Below are positions 60,401-64,000 of a DNA stretch of 64,000 nucleotides, in pieces. Position 1 is the stretch's first letter. Each line of letters starts with the position of its first letter. The notes under the pieces were generated by a model. It was given only the letters and a program-made list of their open reading frames with translations. It did no database searches and had not been told where the DNA came from. Both the position numbers and the translations under genes were made by a program. This stretch comes from Cryptomeria japonica (lineage: Eukaryota; Streptophyta; Pinopsida; Cupressales; Cupressaceae), in the NCBI RefSeq assembly GCF_030272615.1, contig NC_081407.1, forward strand, positions 97,695,897 to 97,759,896, in the 5' to 3' direction.

Positions 60401-62666
60401 AGAGTTCCCAGTTTCATACCTAAAATATCACATATTTCCAACTATTTTTGCAAGATTGTATTAAAGAAGAACACTTTCAATTTTCTCCAATTGATGCATT
60501 GCCTTGAGACCCAGCTATACTTATCTAGAACCTCTCTCATAACCCTGGCTTCCCTGAAAGATGCCTCACCTAATAACAGGGTGTCATCAACAAATTCTAA
60601 GTGAGAGATAGTCTTTACTCCATCTACCACCTTTACCCCCTTCCATCAACCATCACTTTTCTATTTTCAAATCAACCTCCCCAAGGCTTCCGCCATGATA
60701 ATGAAGAGGAAGGGAGAAATGGGATCCCCCTGTCTCAGACCTTTCTCAGTCTCAAAAAAGCCTCGTGGACTACCATTAATTAGGACTAAGAAACATGGAG
60801 TTTTGATACAATTTCCCACCGAGTTAACCCATTCATCACAATAACCAAAACGTCTAAGAACATCTAACAAAAAATCTATGTTGACTTCATCATACACTTT
60901 CCTAATATCTAGTTTAATCATCATCCTATTATACTTAGAAATTCGGATAGAGTGGATTACCTCATGTGCCACAATGACCCCTTCATAAATCGACCGATTT
61001 GGAGAAAACCCACTCTGCTCCCTAGAAATGACAGAGTCCAATACTTTTTTGAGCCTATTTTCCATTACCTTGGAGATGATTTTGTAAATTGTATTGCACA
61101 GGGAAATAGGTCTAAAGTCACCAAAATTTTTAATCTCCTCCCTTTTAGGAATCAGGGCTATAAAAGTGTTGTTAAAGTCTTTTAACACAAAACCTCCCAC
61201 TCTTGATTCCTCCACCACCTCCAGCAACTCCATCGCAAACACATACCACATACATTGAAAGAAAAGAGTTGGGAACCCATCAGGTCGGGAGCTTTATCTG
61301 CCCCCAAACCAAAAAGAGCATATCTGACCTCTTCCATAGAAACCTCCTTTATCAGAATTTCATTTTGGGGTCTTGAAACCACTTAAGGAATAACATTTAA
61401 CAACTCCTCTCTTTGAGGATCCACCTGAGAATTATCTCCAAAACTTGAGAAGAATCCTACAACTTCATTACAAATTTCCTTTATCTCTTATTTCTTTGCC
61501 ATTCTCCTTCTTAATTAAAAATATTTTATTGCTAACTCTTCTCGCTTTGACAGAATTGTGGAATTTTTTTGTATTTCTATCACCCTCTTTTAACCATGTT
61601 TCTCTTGATTTTTGTCTCGAAAAGATCTCCTCTCGTGCCAAAATTTCTAGAAACTCCTTATTAAGAGCTTTTTTCTGTTGAAACTCAACTTGACCCATAC
61701 CATCCATGATAACTTTTTTATGAAGAGTCTCCAGTTCAGCTTCCAACCTTAGTTTTTCTGAGAAGATATTTTTAAACACCAATCTATTCCACTGTTTAAT
61801 CTTCTCTTTTACAAATTGCAGCTTCTTGAAAACAATAAAGGCTTTGTTACCACTTCTTTAAGGAGCCTACTTCCACCAATCCTCCACTAGATTCATGCAC
61901 CCTTCCTCCCTCAACCACATCTTTTCAAGTTTAAAGGGGCACCTTTTTGGTATTGAATCCTCATGAATCCTTGCACAAATAGGGTAGTGATCAAAACTAG
62001 CTATTGGAATGATTTCATCCTGCACTATCCAATGATTATCAACCTAATTTCCTCCTAAAAAAAATCTATCTAGCTTCTCCGCTATGTATGTGAAGCTCTC
62101 CCGCCTGTTTGTCTAGGTAAAGTCACTTCTTTTGAATGGAATGTCCAATAATCTATTTAAGATAATAAAAACACTAAAATCCTGATGCTTTTGATTGTTC
62201 CAACCTGCTCCCCCTCTTTTCTCTGTCGGGTACATAATTGTATTAAAATATCCACCCAACATAAATAATCAATCATCATTCTGAGACAGAACTCCTGAGA
62301 TTTCCTCCCAAACCCTCTTGAGATCCATAATCTTGTTGGGTCCATATACATTGATGAGGTAAAAACTTTCATGAATTTGTTTGGACATGACTTCCACCCA
62401 TTGCTATGATCTCTCTACTTGAAGAACAATGACCTCCATAACCTCCTCTTGCTAGAGGATTCCCAAACCACCGGAAGCTCCCACTGACTCAACAATACAC
62501 CTCTTCTATCTGTTAAAGGACCTACCAAAGATCTCAACCTCCCCCTACTAAGTTTCATCTCCTATAAAAGAACCATATCCATTCTCGCTTGATCAAAACA
62601 TTTCTTGATTAAACGAATCTTGTCAAAGGGATTACAACCTTTGACATTCCATGATAGGACCCTCAT
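57461..62666 (-). pseudogene. LINE ORF2: endonuclease, reverse transcriptase, RNase H (broken)
   Basis: On the minus strand the ATG at 62666 starts with MRVLSWNVKGCNPFDKIRL, the classic opening of the AP-type endonuclease that nicks the target DNA. Stops and shifts follow (LINVYGPNK near 62340; DHYPICARIHEDS near 61960). Reverse transcriptase motifs appear at 61190-60670: FIALIPKR, DFRPISLCNTIYKIISKVME, EQSGFSPNRSI, KLDIRKVYDEVN and GLRQGDPISPFLFI. The catalytic box reads FVDD rather than the usual FADD (60590). The solo LTR 59134-60074 splits the thumb-like region (KVDLGG, then LPWNN). A CX2C...HX4C zinc region (CIMCEEEEDSIDHLLLNC) lies near 58370. An RNase H domain (VNFDGKGNPGPSGAGFIVRD; EADVLSKWA) ends at 57461. 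Without the LTR, about 1420 codons. Confidence 0.85.
59134..60074 (+). mobile_element. Solo LTR inserted in LINE ORF2
   Basis: Starts TGTAGACACCTAAAATTAA, similar to the gypsy LTR start TGTATACACCTAAAAATGG seen at 42662-43684. A TATAAATT box at 59723 gives plus orientation. It probably ends TTGATTGCA near 60074. LINE coding resumes on both sides. A clean target duplication was not found (GTAAT on the left, TACTA on the right), so the exact end is uncertain. Confidence 0.65.
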
Positions 62667-62987
62667 GGCTCTTGGTAGCCTTTTCTCGATCTCAATTTTT
62701 TCTAGCCAAAAACACTACCTGCCATTTCCAGCTTTACTTGCACTGATTTTTGGCCTCTTTTTTTTTCTCTCCTACCAAAGCCACAATATTTTTTGAAGAG
62801 GTTTGGTCTAGCGAATGTTTCTCCAAAATCCCAACTTTAGCTTTTAAGCGTAGCTTGTCCCCATCTTCAAAGTCCCCATTTGAGTTTCCTTCTGATTCCA
62901 AATCCTCATAAGAGTTTTCATTATCCTTCTCATCTTCAAAGGAACTCTCTAGGTTTCTTATTGGGGATATTGGAATATCCTTGAAAC
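62667..62987 (-). pseudogene. LINE ORF1, C-terminal end
   Basis: Minus-strand coding remnant just upstream of ORF2: acidic and Ser-rich (NLESSFEDEKDNENSYEDLE), then Lys-rich near the end (LVGEKKKRPKISASKAGNG), reaching the ORF2 start. It is cut at 62987 by the copia-type LTR. ORF1 of plant LINEs encodes an RNA-binding protein; that part is missing here. Confidence 0.6.
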
Positions 62988-63872
62988 TGTTGGGAAAAAT
63001 GGTGTCTCAACCTTGCATTTATGTGAGCTTACTATTTATAGTAAGTTTTTATTTGAGCACGAAATGGTGTGAAACTCTCCCTGAAGCTTCTGGTTGGCTA
63101 GATAAGCATTCCGGTAAAGTTTCGTCGCAAGGTCACAGCTAGTTTTGAAGATATTAAAGTTTTCGTCTTGGAGGGGTGCAATAAAATATTTAAACTTAAT
63201 TTTGGGGACTTTAGAGGCTCCGAAACGCCCTGAAAAGTGGCCGTAACCGGCGAAGCGGGTTACGAGGTGATAGAGCACTTCGCGAGCTTTCCGGCACTTC
63301 GAACGGTTCGTCAATTGGACACCCGGTTCTCAAGTTATGGCGTCCGGAAGTTTGTACTCCTGAAATAGGAAAAATAATTTGTATCGAATACATAAATGAG
63401 CTGTAAAAGGGAGCGACACGTGTTGATGTGTGCTTTAACATGTCATAGAAGGGAGATAAGGTCGGCTACACCTTATTGGGTGGTTTTAGCCCATGGTTTT
63501 GTAATACCGTTTGACGGTTTCTTGTATCGTATCTCCTATTTATGAGGTGTGTGAGATAGAGGTTGTGTGTAAGAGTCTTATGGCTATTGAGTTGCCTCTG
63601 AATCTCTGATTAGTGGTACTCCTGCGAAGAGCTTGCTTTGCGAGTATTTTGTAATCTGTTTTTGATTGCTGAATAAAATATTGAGCTGCTTTTGGAGGGT
63701 GGGGTTTTTCTCCCGAAAGGGTTTTCCCCACGTAAACCATTGTGTTGTGGTATGATTGCTATTATATCTATTTCTATTTTCTGTAACTATTGTAATGATC
63801 TGAAAAAGTTTTGCATTACCCTCCTCTCAAGGTTAGTGTAGGAAGTTGTTTCCGCTACTTAACTTCCTTACA
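62988..63872 (+). repeat. 5' LTR of a copia-type element running off the window
   Basis: An 885-bp LTR, TGTTGGGAAAAATGGTG to AACTTCCTTACA, followed by a PBS. It lies in the plus orientation inside LINE ORF1. Flank before it: GAAAC. The 3' side is outside the window. Confidence 0.8.
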
Positions 63873-63874
63873 AG

Positions 63875-63887
63875 TGGTATCAGAGCC
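63875..63887 (+). promoter_or_regulatory. Primer-binding site (initiator Met tRNA type)
   Basis: TGGTATCAGAGCC two bases after the LTR end. The remaining bases to 64000 are element leader without a clear gag start. Confidence 0.85.
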
Positions 63888-64000
63888 TGATCACCTTTGG
63901 TTTCAATTGTGGGCAGTTGGGTTTTTTGAACTAATCCAGATTTGAGTGGGAGCTTGTGCAGAAGACACTCTTTGATCTTGTTGCAGGAATATTCAGATGG

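Larger units (their letters stand above)
56196..62987 (-). mobile_element. Plant L1-type LINE, minus strand, 5'-interrupted
   Basis: Transcribed leftward. It holds the end of ORF1, an ORF2 with endonuclease, reverse transcriptase, zinc-finger and RNase H regions, an extra downstream ORF and a 3' region ending in a T-run (56196-56209), which is a poly-A tail on the minus strand. A solo LTR (59134-60074) interrupts ORF2 and a copia-type LTR (62988) cuts off most of ORF1. The target duplication cannot be checked because the 5' end is outside the window or lost. Confidence 0.85.

Noticed and set aside
1-64000. CRISPR array, bacterial operons, ribosome-binding sites
   Set aside because: The sequence is eukaryotic repeat DNA; no regular short repeats with unique spacers and no compact gene arrays.

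Overview
The window looks like intergenic DNA from a land plant with a large, repeat-rich nuclear genome. The style (old, nested, heavily decayed Ty3/gypsy and Ty1/copia elements, many non-autonomous) suggests a gymnosperm such as a conifer, but nothing in the sequence proves the species. I found no intact host gene, rRNA, tRNA or CRISPR array. Almost every recognisable coding stretch is a broken transposable-element gene. A possible non-coding first exon near 0.7-1.0 kb is the only weak hint of a host gene.

Layout. 0.2-0.6 kb: AT-rich hairpin repeats. 0.6-5.1 kb: unassigned, intron-like DNA. 5.1-6.6 kb: 5' end (LTR, primer-binding site, partial gag) of a minus-strand gypsy element. 7.4-9.1 kb: decayed minus-strand coiled-coil ORF of unknown family (ORF-X1). 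9.97-15.9 kb: plus-strand gypsy element with gag and protease but no visible reverse transcriptase. 17.97-18.84 kb: GC-rich DNA-transposon-like insertion. 19.5-20.7 kb: first copy of a repeat called H here, carrying the start of a copia-type LTR. 20.7-23.1 kb: 3' end of a related minus-strand element with ORF-X2. 23.8-28.7 kb: a large minus-strand ORF-X3 split by a gypsy-type LTR. 29.5-32.8 and 42.7-45.9 kb: two direct copies of one composite (gypsy LTR, H, copia-type LTR, gag start). Between them, 32.8-42.7 kb: a minus-strand gypsy element with protease, RNase H and integrase but no reverse transcriptase and no recognisable gag, itself carrying a solo LTR. 44.4-51.8 kb: a complete two-LTR element with a zinc-knuckle gag and ORF-X4 in the place of pol. 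52.3-54.4 kb: minus-strand gypsy gag. 56.2-63.0 kb: minus-strand plant L1-type LINE, broken by a solo LTR. 63.0-64.0 kb: start of a plus-strand copia-type element that cut into LINE ORF1.

The most interesting system is the 44.4-51.8 kb element and its relatives. They have copia-type LTRs, an initiator-Met primer-binding site and a polypurine tract. One has a gag with four CCHC knuckles. Where pol should be there is a long coiled-coil ORF that I do not recognise. Such elements would have to borrow reverse transcriptase and integrase from an autonomous partner. Four ORFs of this general build occur here. The repeated composite also records an order of events: copia-type insertion into H, a first duplication, gypsy insertion, a second duplication with a scrambled junction, then LTR-LTR recombination to a solo LTR. 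Most in-frame stops in these ORFs are TAG, as expected if CAG codons decayed by deamination of methylated cytosine.
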